Shown in pieces: positions 27,801-35,673 of a stretch of 64,000 nucleotides of DNA (positions within the stretch are counted from its first letter, which is position 1; every line of letters starts with the position of its first letter). The position numbers were made by a program, and so were the translations under genes. The notes beneath the pieces are model-generated. The model was given only the letters and a program-made list of their open reading frames with translations, was not told the DNA's origin and searched no databases. Source of the DNA: Lachnospiraceae bacterium (GTDB lineage: Bacteria > Bacillota > Clostridia > Lachnospirales > Lachnospiraceae); assembly GCA_017480195.1 (NCBI GenBank), contig JAFVBE010000008.1, positions 46,818-110,817 of the forward strand, read 5' to 3'.

Positions 27801-29014
27801 ACTGCATTTTCTTCTGTCTCTGCATCTGACTTAGTTTTATAGACACCATATGTAGCCCCTTGTAAAGAATAATTGCTGTTATTATTTGTAAAAGCAGTAT
27901 TTGAAGAAGTTTTCACAACACATATTCTTGCATAATTCATAGCTTCAATAGAGCTGACTGTTGCACTTGTTATAGTCTCACCTGCCAAATATATTTCAGC
28001 CTTATAAACACCGCTGTCAAGCTTATAACCCTTAGATGCAGTAGTTTCCTTAACCCAATATGTTCCAATATCCAATTCTGAACTTGTCCCCTTACCTTCT
28101 GCATCTGTTGTAATTGTTGTCACAGCATTAGTTCCTGCATTGGCATCCGCCTCTGTAGGATATACGGTATATACAGCACCTTGAAGTGAATAATTATTAT
28201 TACCATTCGTATATGTGGTGTTTGACGATGTCTTAACAACAGATATATGTCCTTTTTGCGGCTTTGGAAAAACATTTGTATGAAGTACCGGCTGATAATC
28301 CCCATCATTATTAATCCAATACTGCATATCGGTAGTATAATTGTTTTTATTCTCATTAACCCATGTCATACAGGCATCGAAGATTGCCTGCTGCTCCTCA
28401 TTGCTCCTATTACATTCAGAAGGCTGAATATAGACAGTATATTGATTATAGCCGGGATTAGTAGAATGTATATAATTCCAGATACAGCACTGTATATAAT
28501 AATATTGTACAGCCGGTCTGTCATCCAGGGAGTCTATAACACTGTCAAAATAATATACAATCAAGGCTATGGTGTCCTGGTCATCCTGATTGAAAATGTC
28601 CGGTCTTCTGGGAATATAAGTATAATTATCTGTCTGCTTGAATCTTTTATTAAGGTCATAACAATATACCGGACTTGTCTGAAACCTCAATATACTTTCA
28701 TTAAAGCTGCTCTGCAATGTTCCATCAATGTAAGTATTTACGCCTATCAATGTACCTTGCTTATTTAGTTCGGTACCATAATCTCCTGAGCCGACTAATT
28801 CAATATTGTCAATTGAGATTATTTCAGTTGATTCATCAATTAAAGAAATATCTTCCGATGTCTCGGTCATATCATTATTTTCTTCATAGGATGATGTTTC
28901 AGTATCCTCCTGTGCATTAGAAAATACTTCGCTTTTTAATAGAAAAGCATTAAAAAATAATAACAGCAGAGCTATAAATACTGCTATTTTTCTTTTACAT
29001 TTCACATTATTCAT
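24851..29014 (-). CDS. Giant sortase-anchored adhesin: thioester-like domain, Cna-B/SpaA repeats, VaFE domains, SPSTG signal
   Basis: Signal peptide (about 1-34) and an acidic Ser/Thr stretch come first. A thioester-type domain follows: C118 (PVYCYDL) and Q175 (YIQCCIWNYIHS) are the candidate cross-linking pair, though the usual TQxAIW motif is altered. Three close SpaA-like repeats of about 103 residues span 256-359, 362-461 and 466-568 (each with YSLQGA/YSLNGA, GTYxVKE, ASKGY). More Cna-B domains follow (about 570-1085). Two ester-bond VaFE-type domains come next (about 1095-1325, ITVFEDLYY and IVCFEYLYL), then a proline-rich wall span, SPSTGD (1351-1356), a membrane helix and a basic tail. 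Probable host or surface adhesin. Confidence 0.9.
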   Translation of the reverse strand: MNNVKCKRKIAVFIALLLLFFNAFLLKSEVFSNAQEDTETSSYEENNDMTETSEDISLIDESTEIISIDNIELVGSGDYGTELNKQGTLIGVNTYIDGTLQSSFNESILRFQTSPVYCYDLNKRFKQTDNYTYIPRRPDIFNQDDQDTIALIVYYFDSVIDSLDDRPAVQYYYIQCCIWNYIHSTNPGYNQYTVYIQPSECNRSNEEQQAIFDACMTWVNENKNNYTTDMQYWINNDGDYQPVLHTNVFPKPQKGHISVVKTSSNTTYTNGNNNYSLQGAVYTVYPTEADANAGTNAVTTITTDAEGKGTSSELDIGTYWVKETTASKGYKLDSGVYKAEIYLAGETITSATVSSIEAMNYARICVVKTSSNTAFTNNNSNYSLQGATYGVYKTKSDAETEENAVTNIITNNEGKGESIDLVYGTYYVKEIKASKGYNIDSNIYAVSVNDTVKISTISSSEKPKSGKINIIKYSADTSITYNNICYSLNGAVYGVYSSKSDAASDQNRVTSIVTDSDGKGESTELAYGMYFVKEIQASKGYAVDSNIYEAKINEAVSTASVCSTEIPNGNPVDITLIKRDSENNEAIEGAIFEIKYYAAETENNINDSTYRRHWYLKTDTNGEIRLNSKYLTDYNGKSSDSFYYNKDKKPVYPLGYITIEEIQAPAEYIKDTDKRIYKVEADRLTEKNSNKAVIPQINEHPVKQAFQLIKLAEDGTSNDLKPLANAGFMAWRVSDLPKDKAGNYIFDATKAIMLSSDGSKEMFTDNDGYALSAELRYGTYIVRETTVPDGYIPVTDFTVSVTKDSRTPQELIYKTDTQKKYYLRITKVDSITKQAVIDNTSSYKIWSYADNKYISFRTYTGSDYEEVDEFTTGMDGVLLTPGTLAYGDYRLEEITSPYGYNLDTPKGINFSINKNSFYVTTENAGEMIAICDIIYEDTPVLAQFSLAKSGEIREFDEASEEFITNIVPLADIDFGIYAAEEIYAADGSETVIFSEGELAYTITTDEEGKASQDNIPLGKYVVKELDTPDDFIKADDIIVEFKLEDKKTNEEGVYYVEQSIDLINKSYYPKVKTTASDKVTNEHTGIISKKAQIIDNVELEDLVIGRTYVLKGKIYDTDSGEPLLDDNDNEVTEEMEFTSDSNNMTVNLEFYLDSTALKGKNITVFEDLYYNNEKVAMHADINDTEQQVHYPELHTNLKSADDEEKLIYPEELIKLTDTVDIANVCAGDKFILIGVIYDKAAGDKLILDGREVTGYSEFIAQDNELSMDVEFELNALSLEGKDIVCFEYLYLIDDNDNAILVAEHTDINNEGQTIRFMPLVREEISTPDESVSPPDTPTSPYEPPTEVIPPSPSTGDNSALPIVVISFLLSMSIIIRTIIIKKIKNNQ

Positions 29015-29314
29015 TTTTTACCTCCGTAAAATATTAATTTATAATTAATAATCTTTTTGAGGTGTTTGGTGAGGTATTATACATTTATTAAGTTTTTCGG
29101 GTTCTTTTTGTAGGAGAAAAAAGAACTACAGAGCTATGATTAAAATCATAGTGTGTACATTGTAATGTCAATTTTATTTTTTGTCAACAGTTTAATTAAT
29201 TTTTTCTTGAAAGGAGTCTCAAGTTGTTGTAAACTAATTCAGTAAACATAATAAATTCTAAATATGAAATTCATTTAAAATACACATTATAAAGAATAGC
29301 GAGGAAATACTTTA
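29015..29314. other. 300-base divergent intergenic region
   Basis: Lies between the adhesin (minus) and the DUF1846 gene (plus). It holds a 9-bp inverted repeat GTTCTTTTT / AAAAAGAAC (29101-29109 / 29118-29126) and a short ATGATTAAAATCAT palindrome-like stretch (29137-29150). The rest is AT-rich. I see no coding region and no convincing promoter. Confidence 0.5.
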
Positions 29315-30799
29315 ATGAACAAAATCGGATTTGATAATGAAAAATACATTAAGCTTCAATCCCAAAATATCAAGGATAGAATAAATATGTTTGGCGGTAA
29401 GCTCTATCTTGAGTTCGGCGGTAAGCTCTTCGATGACTATCATGCATCAAGAGTTCTGCCGGGTTTTGTACCTGACACTAAGGTTAAAATGCTTCTTCAG
29501 CTTAAAGATCAGGCTGAAATCGTTATCGTAATTAATGCAGATGCCATAGAACAGAATAAAAAGCGAGGCGACTTAGATATAACCTATGACCTCGACACTC
29601 TAAGACTTATAGATGCATTCCGCGGTATAGGTTTATATGTGGGAAGCGTTGTAATCACAAGGTTTAATGGACAGCCTGCAGCATGTGCATTTGAGAAAAG
29701 ACTAATCTCACTAGGGGTAAAGGTTTATAAGCATTATTCTATACCTGACTATCCGGCTAACATCCCGCTTATTGTAAGTGAGGATGGTTTCGGTAAGAAT
29801 GACTATATAGAGACTACCCGTTCACTTGTTGTAATCACCGCTCCCGGACCGGGAAGCGGTAAGATGGCTACTGCCCTTTCACAGCTTTATCACGAGCATA
29901 AACGCGGAGTCAAGGCCGGATATGCCAAATTCGAGACCTTTCCTATCTGGAATGTACCACTTAAGCACCCTGTAAATATTGCATATGAAGCGGCTACCGC
30001 AGACCTAAAGGATGTTAATATGATTGATTCCTTCCACTTGGATGAATATGGTGAGCAGGCAGTCAATTACAACAGAGATATAGAGATATTTCCTGTGTTG
30101 AGAGAGATACTTAAGCAGATTATGGGAGAATCTCCTTACAAAAGCCCTACGGATATGGGTGTAAATATGGCGGGCTACTGTATATCTGATGATGATATAG
30201 TAAGAGAAGCCTCCATACAGGAGATAATCAGAAGATACTATACTGCCCTCTGTGCTAATAAACGCGGCGCGGAGAATAAGGATGAGATATATAAAATTGA
30301 GCTTCTAATGAGACAGGTTGACGCAACTATAGATGACAGACCTGTAGTTGCTGCTGCTCTTAAGAAGGCTGAGGAGACAGGTAATCCCGCTGTTGCCATG
30401 CAACTTGAGGATGGAAGAATTATTACAGGCAAAACCATTGATTTACTTGGTTCAAGTTCGGTGCTCCTTCTTAATGTATTAAAGGAGCTTGCAGGTATAC
30501 CTGATGAGATTGAGCTTATCTCTCCTACGGTTATTGAGCCGATACAGCGTCTTAAGATTAAACATCTTGGCAATCATAATCCAAGGCTTCATACAGATGA
30601 GGTTTTAATAGCCTTATCAATATGTGCCGTAACCAATCCTACTGCTGAGCTTGCAATGCAGCAGTTAAGTAAACTCAAAGGACTTGAAGCACACTCTACC
30701 GTAATTTTGTCAAAGGTTGATGAACAGTCCTTCAAGAGATTAGGTGTTAATATAACCTACGAACCTACATATCAGACACAGTCACTCTATCACAAATAA
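29315..30799 (+). CDS. DUF1846 (UPF0371) family protein
   Basis: A 494-residue protein widespread in Firmicutes and of unsettled function. The segment VVITAPGPGSGKMATALSQLYHEH (about residue 173 on) resembles a nucleotide- or phosphate-binding loop, and the family is known from structural-genomics work. Other family segments are RVLPGFVPDTKVKML near 46 and MGVNMAGYCISDDDIV. GAGG lies upstream of the ATG. Its stop codon directly abuts that of the convergent protease gene. I give no catalytic function. Confidence 0.88.
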   Translation: MNKIGFDNEKYIKLQSQNIKDRINMFGGKLYLEFGGKLFDDYHASRVLPGFVPDTKVKMLLQLKDQAEIVIVINADAIEQNKKRGDLDITYDLDTLRLIDAFRGIGLYVGSVVITRFNGQPAACAFEKRLISLGVKVYKHYSIPDYPANIPLIVSEDGFGKNDYIETTRSLVVITAPGPGSGKMATALSQLYHEHKRGVKAGYAKFETFPIWNVPLKHPVNIAYEAATADLKDVNMIDSFHLDEYGEQAVNYNRDIEIFPVLREILKQIMGESPYKSPTDMGVNMAGYCISDDDIVREASIQEIIRRYYTALCANKRGAENKDEIYKIELLMRQVDATIDDRPVVAAALKKAEETGNPAVAMQLEDGRIITGKTIDLLGSSSVLLLNVLKELAGIPDEIELISPTVIEPIQRLKIKHLGNHNPRLHTDEVLIALSICAVTNPTAELAMQQLSKLKGLEAHSTVILSKVDEQSFKRLGVNITYEPTYQTQSLYHK

Positions 30800-32515
30800 T
30801 TATATAAAGTCCGGTATTGAGTCAGCGATACATAATACTCCCCAGCCGATTTTTTCATTAGGAACAGGATCAGGATTGGGGAGTTTTTTTGAACCTCTGA
30901 TAAGATATTCCTTAAGCTTTTCACCATAAAGAAAAGGATCATTGCCCTCAGTAATTCCATATTCCATAAGAACTGCACAGGCAGCAGATACAAATGGTGC
31001 TGAGAAAGATGTGCCTGAGACTATATTGTATCCGCCATCTGCCGCTGGAACCTCAATATTTACACCCGGAGCAGATATGTCGGGTTTAATATCATTGCTT
31101 ACCGTATATCCTCTGCCGGAGAAAGCTGCATAGTTAAGATTATTCTGATTGAAGGCTCCAACACTTATTATGCTTCTTGATGTAGCCGGTATCGTCATGG
31201 TTGTAAATTCAGACGGTCGTAAAAATTTAAGTTCCGAGCTTGTACTGCTTGCTACAGGAAGCCATATATTTATCCTTCCATTAATAATATTCTTGGGATA
31301 AAATTTTATTTTCCAAATTCCCTCTTGTAAAAAACTGTCAGTTGGTATTATACTGATATAAGTTTCCTGATACCTGTTTACAGGCGTCGGATATCCATTT
31401 AACACGAAGATATTCATATTATTTACATTATATTTCATAGTTTCAAGATAGATGTTAAATGGCCCTAATTCTATCCCATTTGGATTAATAAGCGATATAT
31501 CAACCCTATCAACAAAATCTCTCCAAATCTGAATGTTGATTGCAGTTTCATATCTGCTTACCAAGAATTCCTCCTGATACCAAGACCTGTCTCTGAGAAT
31601 GAATTCGGCGTGTCTTGATGTAGCACCTTCATTACCCATTCCTGTAACTATGGAAAGCTTTGACAGTCCTGCGACAGAGTCGATATATTTTTCAATAATT
31701 GCATCAGAATCATGATCTCCGTAGTTATTGCCAAAGCTTATATTTATTACAAGCGGAAGTCCAAGCTCCATAGATTTTCTGATGGCATAAGTTACCCCAA
31801 GCATAATTGAGGTTGTTCTTGATATGCTCTGTGAATAATTCTCACGAAGCTTTACAATCAAGAGGCTCGCATCAGGGACAAGCCTGTGTATTATACCTGC
31901 CACCCCTGTTCCGTGGCTCGTGTTATCATCGGCAATATCAAGATTACCAATATTGCCTGATGAAATAAAGGCGTTAATATCTTCCTCAGTAAATACACTT
32001 CCTATATTCATATCCGGCGGTGGATTGCCGTCTATATTCTGGTCCCATATCTCATAGATAACAGTCCTGTTATTGTCCAAGAATTCAGGATGTCTATAAT
32101 TTATTCCGGAATCTATGACACATACCAGAACTCCCTTGCCCGTATATCTCGTATCATTATAGTTAATAAGATTAAAACAGGCTGTGCTCTCTAATTCTCC
32201 TATACTAAGAAATTCCTGCTGAAAATAAATTGATTTTGGCTTATCTATAAATATAATCTGTGGAAGATTAGATAATTCAGCTATATATTCCTCTGAGATT
32301 CTTATAACAGCATATCCATTAAATAACTCCGTATATACAAAAGGAATAATCTCACTTATATTCTCAAGTGAGCCAAAATATCTTATTACTAATTCCCATT
32401 CATTATTCGAAGGATAAAAGCCTTCATTAAGGTCTAATGCCCTATATCTTTCTGAATAAGGAATGCTTAATGCAAGATTTAATTCTGTACTTACTTTTGA
32501 ATCATCAAGTGCCAT
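30800..32515 (-). CDS. Subtilisin-like serine protease (S8 family, Csp-like)
   Basis: 571 residues without a signal peptide. An N-terminal prodomain-like segment (WELVIRYFGSL...FIDKPK, to about 95) precedes the S8 domain with a complete triad: D135 (VCVIDSGIN), H201 (TSHGTGVAG), S503 (GTSFSAPFVS). The oxyanion asparagine is N295 (GMGNEG). A long insert (about 310-430) resembles the jelly-roll domain of clostridial Csp germination proteases. Spore-cortex-enzyme processing is therefore a possible role, helped by the neighbouring spoIIGA-sigE, but similar proteases occur in non-sporulating Lachnospiraceae. Confidence 0.88.
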   Translation of the reverse strand: MALDDSKVSTELNLALSIPYSERYRALDLNEGFYPSNNEWELVIRYFGSLENISEIIPFVYTELFNGYAVIRISEEYIAELSNLPQIIFIDKPKSIYFQQEFLSIGELESTACFNLINYNDTRYTGKGVLVCVIDSGINYRHPEFLDNNRTVIYEIWDQNIDGNPPPDMNIGSVFTEEDINAFISSGNIGNLDIADDNTSHGTGVAGIIHRLVPDASLLIVKLRENYSQSISRTTSIMLGVTYAIRKSMELGLPLVINISFGNNYGDHDSDAIIEKYIDSVAGLSKLSIVTGMGNEGATSRHAEFILRDRSWYQEEFLVSRYETAINIQIWRDFVDRVDISLINPNGIELGPFNIYLETMKYNVNNMNIFVLNGYPTPVNRYQETYISIIPTDSFLQEGIWKIKFYPKNIINGRINIWLPVASSTSSELKFLRPSEFTTMTIPATSRSIISVGAFNQNNLNYAAFSGRGYTVSNDIKPDISAPGVNIEVPAADGGYNIVSGTSFSAPFVSAACAVLMEYGITEGNDPFLYGEKLKEYLIRGSKKLPNPDPVPNEKIGWGVLCIADSIPDFI

Positions 32516-32662
32516 ATATCCACCTACATTAAATGTTTATTCATGCGCATTGCTCATTAAGTCACATTTTGTCGTTATTATTAGATATTCACTTACATCA
32601 TACGACGATTTCCGCAAGGCTATACCATTATAATCTCACCTAAAGACAGGCGGAGGCTTTTG

Positions 32663-33496
32663 ATGAATTACACTGTATATGCTGATGTAATGATTTTTTG
32701 GAATTTTATCATCAACATTTTATCCTTAACTATATCATCAAGGATATTAAGAATCAGTATAAATCATAAAAAAATATTATTCTGGTCATTTATCACAAGC
32801 ATAATAACAACAATTATATACATATTATTTCATAATAGTATATTTCTTCATTTATTTTATGCTTTTGCATACATAATTATGACCTATGTATATTTCAAAT
32901 CCGCCTCCATAAAGGATTTGCTGCTGGAGAATCTGGCGGTAATTATTTCAATGTTTTTAATATACGGAATAATTAATACATTTTCAGGAGGTGAACATCC
33001 ATTATTAAAAAGACTGATTTCAACGATTTCTATTGGCATGCTAATGTTTTTTACAGTTGTAAAATACAGTCTTCATAAGCTATCCGGAAGATATTATCAT
33101 CTCACACTTGAACTCTCCGGAAGAAAAGTTAAAGCAACAGGCTATGCGGATACCGGCAATATATTACAGGATATCTACACACATAAGCCGGTAATAATCC
33201 TTGATTACAGACTTATGAAAAGTTTGGTTAGTGAAGATGCCTACAAATATATATATAAATATCATGAGACAGGATATTTGGATTATATGGCTATAAGTGA
33301 GGAATTGGACACTCCCATATATCCTGTACCGTATTCCACGATTGACTCTTCGTCATCACTTATGCCGGTTTTTAAGCTTAACAGTCTGGAATTTAATGAT
33401 GACGAAGAAATCTTAGAACAGGTATCTGCCGGTATCAGCAGACACAGATTGAAAAATGATTTTCAGATTTTACTTAACGAAAAACTTAAATCATAA
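32663..33496 (+). CDS. spoIIGA: Sigma-E processing peptidase SpoIIGA
   Basis: Mother-cell membrane aspartic protease that activates pro-sigma-E during sporulation. Five hydrophobic helices occupy about residues 8-135. The soluble C-terminal domain carries the active-site motif YADTGN with catalytic D163. The ATG at 32663 has CGGAGG six bases upstream; a TTG just before it is ignored. It sits 26 bases before sigE, the normal spoIIG arrangement. TATAAT (32629-32634) and a Spo0A-box-like TTTTGTCGTT (32567-32576) lie upstream, consistent with but not proof of Spo0A control. Confidence 0.93.
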   Translation: MNYTVYADVMIFWNFIINILSLTISSRILRISINHKKILFWSFITSIITTIIYILFHNSIFLHLFYAFAYIIMTYVYFKSASIKDLLLENLAVIISMFLIYGIINTFSGGEHPLLKRLISTISIGMLMFFTVVKYSLHKLSGRYYHLTLELSGRKVKATGYADTGNILQDIYTHKPVIILDYRLMKSLVSEDAYKYIYKYHETGYLDYMAISEELDTPIYPVPYSTIDSSSSLMPVFKLNSLEFNDDEEILEQVSAGISRHRLKNDFQILLNEKLKS

Positions 33497-33522
33497 AATC
33501 AAATCAGAGAGGAGTTATTCAA

Positions 33523-34254
33523 ATGATTAGTGTAGTTAGCAATAATAAATTTTCATTTAACATCAAAAGCTTTGCTAATTTTATATTATTTCCAAAGAAT
33601 GAGGTACATTATATAGGTGGTGCAGAGATACTGCCACCACCATTATCCTCTGATGAAGAAACTGAAATGCTCGACAGGCTTTCAGAAGGGGACGATATAG
33701 AGGTCAAGAAAAATCTTATTGAACATAATCTAAGGCTTGTCGTATATATAGCCAAGAAATTCGACAATACGGGAGTCGGTGTTGAGGACCTTATCTCCAT
33801 AGGCACCATAGGTCTGATTAAGGCAATTAATACATTTAAAACCGATAAGAATATCAAGCTTGCGACCTATGCTTCAAGGTGTATAGAAAATGAAATCCTG
33901 ATGCATCTTAGAAGAAGCTCTCGCACTAAGGTTGAGGTGTCAATCGATGAGCCTCTTAATGTGGATTGGGACGGCAACGAGCTTTTATTGTCCGATATAC
34001 TTGGAACGGATGACGATGTAGTCTATAAGGATATTGAGGATGAGGTTGACAGAAATCTATTAGAACAGGCACTTGATATATTGACTGAACGCGAACGGAC
34101 TATCATAGAGCTTCGCTTCGGTATAGGAAGAAACGATGAGGAAATGACACAGAAGGAGGTGGCAGACTTACTCGGTATATCCCAGTCGTACATATCGCGT
34201 CTGGAAAAAAAGATAATAAAACGGCTTAAAAGAGAAATGCTAAGGCTGGGATAA
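33523..34254 (+). CDS. sigE: Sporulation sigma factor SigE (pro-form)
   Basis: Mother-cell sigma factor of 243 residues. A hydrophobic pro-sequence of about 29 residues precedes the cleavage region [15 protein letters not shown], equivalent to the SpoIIGA cut site. Region 2 is visible as [11 protein letters not shown] and [17 protein letters not shown], and region 4 as [14 protein letters not shown] and [25 protein letters not shown] precedes the ATG. In most sporeformers sigG follows; here the gene is followed directly by a palindromic repeat and ssrA on the opposite strand. Confidence 0.96.
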   Translation: MISVVSNNKFSFNIKSFANFILFPKNEVHYIGGAEILPPPLSSDEETEMLDRLSEGDDIEVKKNLIEHNLRLVVYIAKKFDNTGVGVEDLISIGTIGLIKAINTFKTDKNIKLATYASRCIENEILMHLRRSSRTKVEVSIDEPLNVDWDGNELLLSDILGTDDDVVYKDIEDEVDRNLLEQALDILTERERTIIELRFGIGRNDEEMTQKEVADLLGISQSYISRLEKKIIKRLKREMLRLG

Positions 34255-34255
34255 A

Positions 34256-34335
34256 AAATGCCCTTGGGGACGAGGGGCGAAATATTTCGCCCCTCGTCCC
34301 CAAGGGCAATTCTCACCCCGTCCCCAAGGGCATTT
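34256..34335. repeat. GC-rich palindromic repeat, second copy, with extra right arm
   Basis: A perfect 50-base palindrome (34259-34308; 25-bp arms TGCCCTTGGGGACGAGGGGC and GAAAT) starts four bases after the sigE stop. After seven bases a second copy of the right arm follows (CCCCGTCCCCAAGGGCATTT, 34316-34335), so the left arm can pair with either. The arm shares TTGGGGACG and AGGGGCGAAA with the element at 2098-2173. It may terminate sigE, and on the other strand lies just beyond the ssrA 3' end. Confidence 0.8.
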
Positions 34336-34357
34336 GGTTCGCCACTTCGTGCTCAAG

Positions 34358-34704
34358 TGGAGCTGGCGGGAATCGAACCCGCGTCCGAAGGCTCTTCCAT
34401 TATATCTTCTTCCATTACAGCCTTATGTTTTGACATTCCCTTGATATAGCGCCCATAGGCAGGCTCAACATCTTGGTAGCTTCATAATTTTTCTCAAGTC
34501 GCAAAGCTTAGACCTAAGAGTTTCCCACTAAGTCGATGCCAGTATCCAAAGCCGTGGGGAGCCTTGGGCTGACAAGCTGCAACTAGGCAGCTAATGCAAA
34601 ATTGTCTTCTGCGTTTATATTTAAGATTTCCAAGTTTTTACATGGTCCTGGTCCATGAATGGCTAACATAATTTCTAAACCCCCGTCGAAACCAGTACAA
34701 CCCC
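34358..34704 (-). ncRNA. ssrA: Transfer-messenger RNA
   Basis: Rescues stalled ribosomes by trans-translation. The 5' end GGGGTTG (from 34704) pairs with the 3' end CAGCTCC (34359-34365), with discriminator A; CCA is not encoded. The 5' part reads GGTTTCGACGGGGG and the T-arm reads GGTTCGATTCC, both standard. The tag reading frame (34583-34612) starts at GCA and encodes AEDNFALAA followed by TAG, a typical degradation tag. smpB and rnr lie just upstream on the same strand, so tag RNA, its partner protein and its nuclease are grouped. Confidence 0.97.
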
Positions 34705-34743
34705 TTATAATTGTATGGTTTTGCAGAAGTATATAATTAATAT

Positions 34744-35115
34744 TTATTCCTTGGCGTCAGTTGGTGTATCTCCATCTGTATTATCGACAGAATTATCAAC
34801 ATCTGTAACATTATCTGTATCTGCATCAGTTGATGTCGCAGACTCTGTAGTAGAGAAACCAAGTGTTCCTGCATAATTCGCATTCCAGTAGTTCTGAAGC
34901 CACGCATCATATAATGTTGCGGACACTGTTTCATTTGCAGCTCGTCTTTCAGCATTTACCTTATACAGCTTTTTACCCAAAGGATAACCTATGCAGGCAC
35001 CGATTAAAAGTGCAGCAACTATAACTACTATATATTTTTTTATTCTTTTCTTCTTTAGATTCTTCTCTCTGTTCTTTTTTTCTTCCTTGTATCTGTCAAC
35101 CTTAGCCTGACTCAT
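34744..35115 (-). CDS. Small single-pass membrane protein of unknown function
   Basis: 123 residues. A highly basic N-terminus (KKNREKNLKKKRIKK) leads into one membrane helix (about 28-50, IVVIVAALLIGACIGYPLG). A short helix with YDAWLQNYWNANYAG follows, then a Thr/Asp-rich low-complexity tail. AAGGAG precedes the ATG. It lies 14 bases after smpB and just before ssrA. I recognise no family; its place in a ribosome-rescue cluster is the only clue. Confidence 0.75.
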   Translation of the reverse strand: MSQAKVDRYKEEKKNREKNLKKKRIKKYIVVIVAALLIGACIGYPLGKKLYKVNAERRAANETVSATLYDAWLQNYWNANYAGTLGFSTTESATSTDADTDNVTDVDNSVDNTDGDTPTDAKE

Positions 35116-35129
35116 TGTATATTCTCCTT

Positions 35130-35600
35130 TTATCCAAGATTTCTTATCTTAAAGTCTCTTTCCGCTTCACGCTTCATATCCTTTTTGGCTATATCCTCAC
35201 GCTTGTCATAGAGCTTTTTACCGCGTGCAAGTCCAATCTCAACCTTGACTCTGCTATCTTTGAAGTAAACCTTAAGAGGAACTATCGTATAGCCTTTTTG
35301 CTGCTGCTTACCTATGAGTTTATTAATCTCATATTTGTGCAGCAGGAGTTTTCTGGTTCTAAGTGGGTCTTTATTAAATATATTTCCCTTTTCATAAGGA
35401 GATATATTCATACGATGCACAAAAACCTCACCATCATCTATACCAACAAAGGACTCCTTGATACTGCACTTTCCCATGCGCAGTGACTTAACCTCTGTAC
35501 CGACAAGCTCTATACCTGCCTCGTAGGTTTCTTCTATGAAGTAATCGTGATAGGCTTTTTTATTATTAGCTATTAATTTTGTTCCGCTTTCCTTAGCCAT
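35130..35600 (-). CDS. smpB: SsrA-binding protein SmpB
   Basis: Binds tmRNA and fills the decoding centre of stalled ribosomes. 156 residues with the oligonucleotide-binding barrel ([40 protein letters not shown]) and a basic C-terminal tail ([23 protein letters not shown]) that mimics mRNA. The family-typical N-terminal [19 protein letters not shown] is present. GGGAG precedes the ATG. Lies between rnr and ssrA. Confidence 0.97.
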   Translation of the reverse strand: MAKESGTKLIANNKKAYHDYFIEETYEAGIELVGTEVKSLRMGKCSIKESFVGIDDGEVFVHRMNISPYEKGNIFNKDPLRTRKLLLHKYEINKLIGKQQQKGYTIVPLKVYFKDSRVKVEIGLARGKKLYDKREDIAKKDMKREAERDFKIRNLG

Positions 35601-35673
35601 AACTCTTCTCCCAATTATATTGCAATTTATCGAAAATTACAATAATTATATATTGTTAAATTCAATATACATA

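Noticed and set aside
28247-28768. 173-codon plus-strand ORF opposite the adhesin
   Set aside because: Antisense to a clearly coding, repeat-bearing gene; composition reflects the complementary strand.
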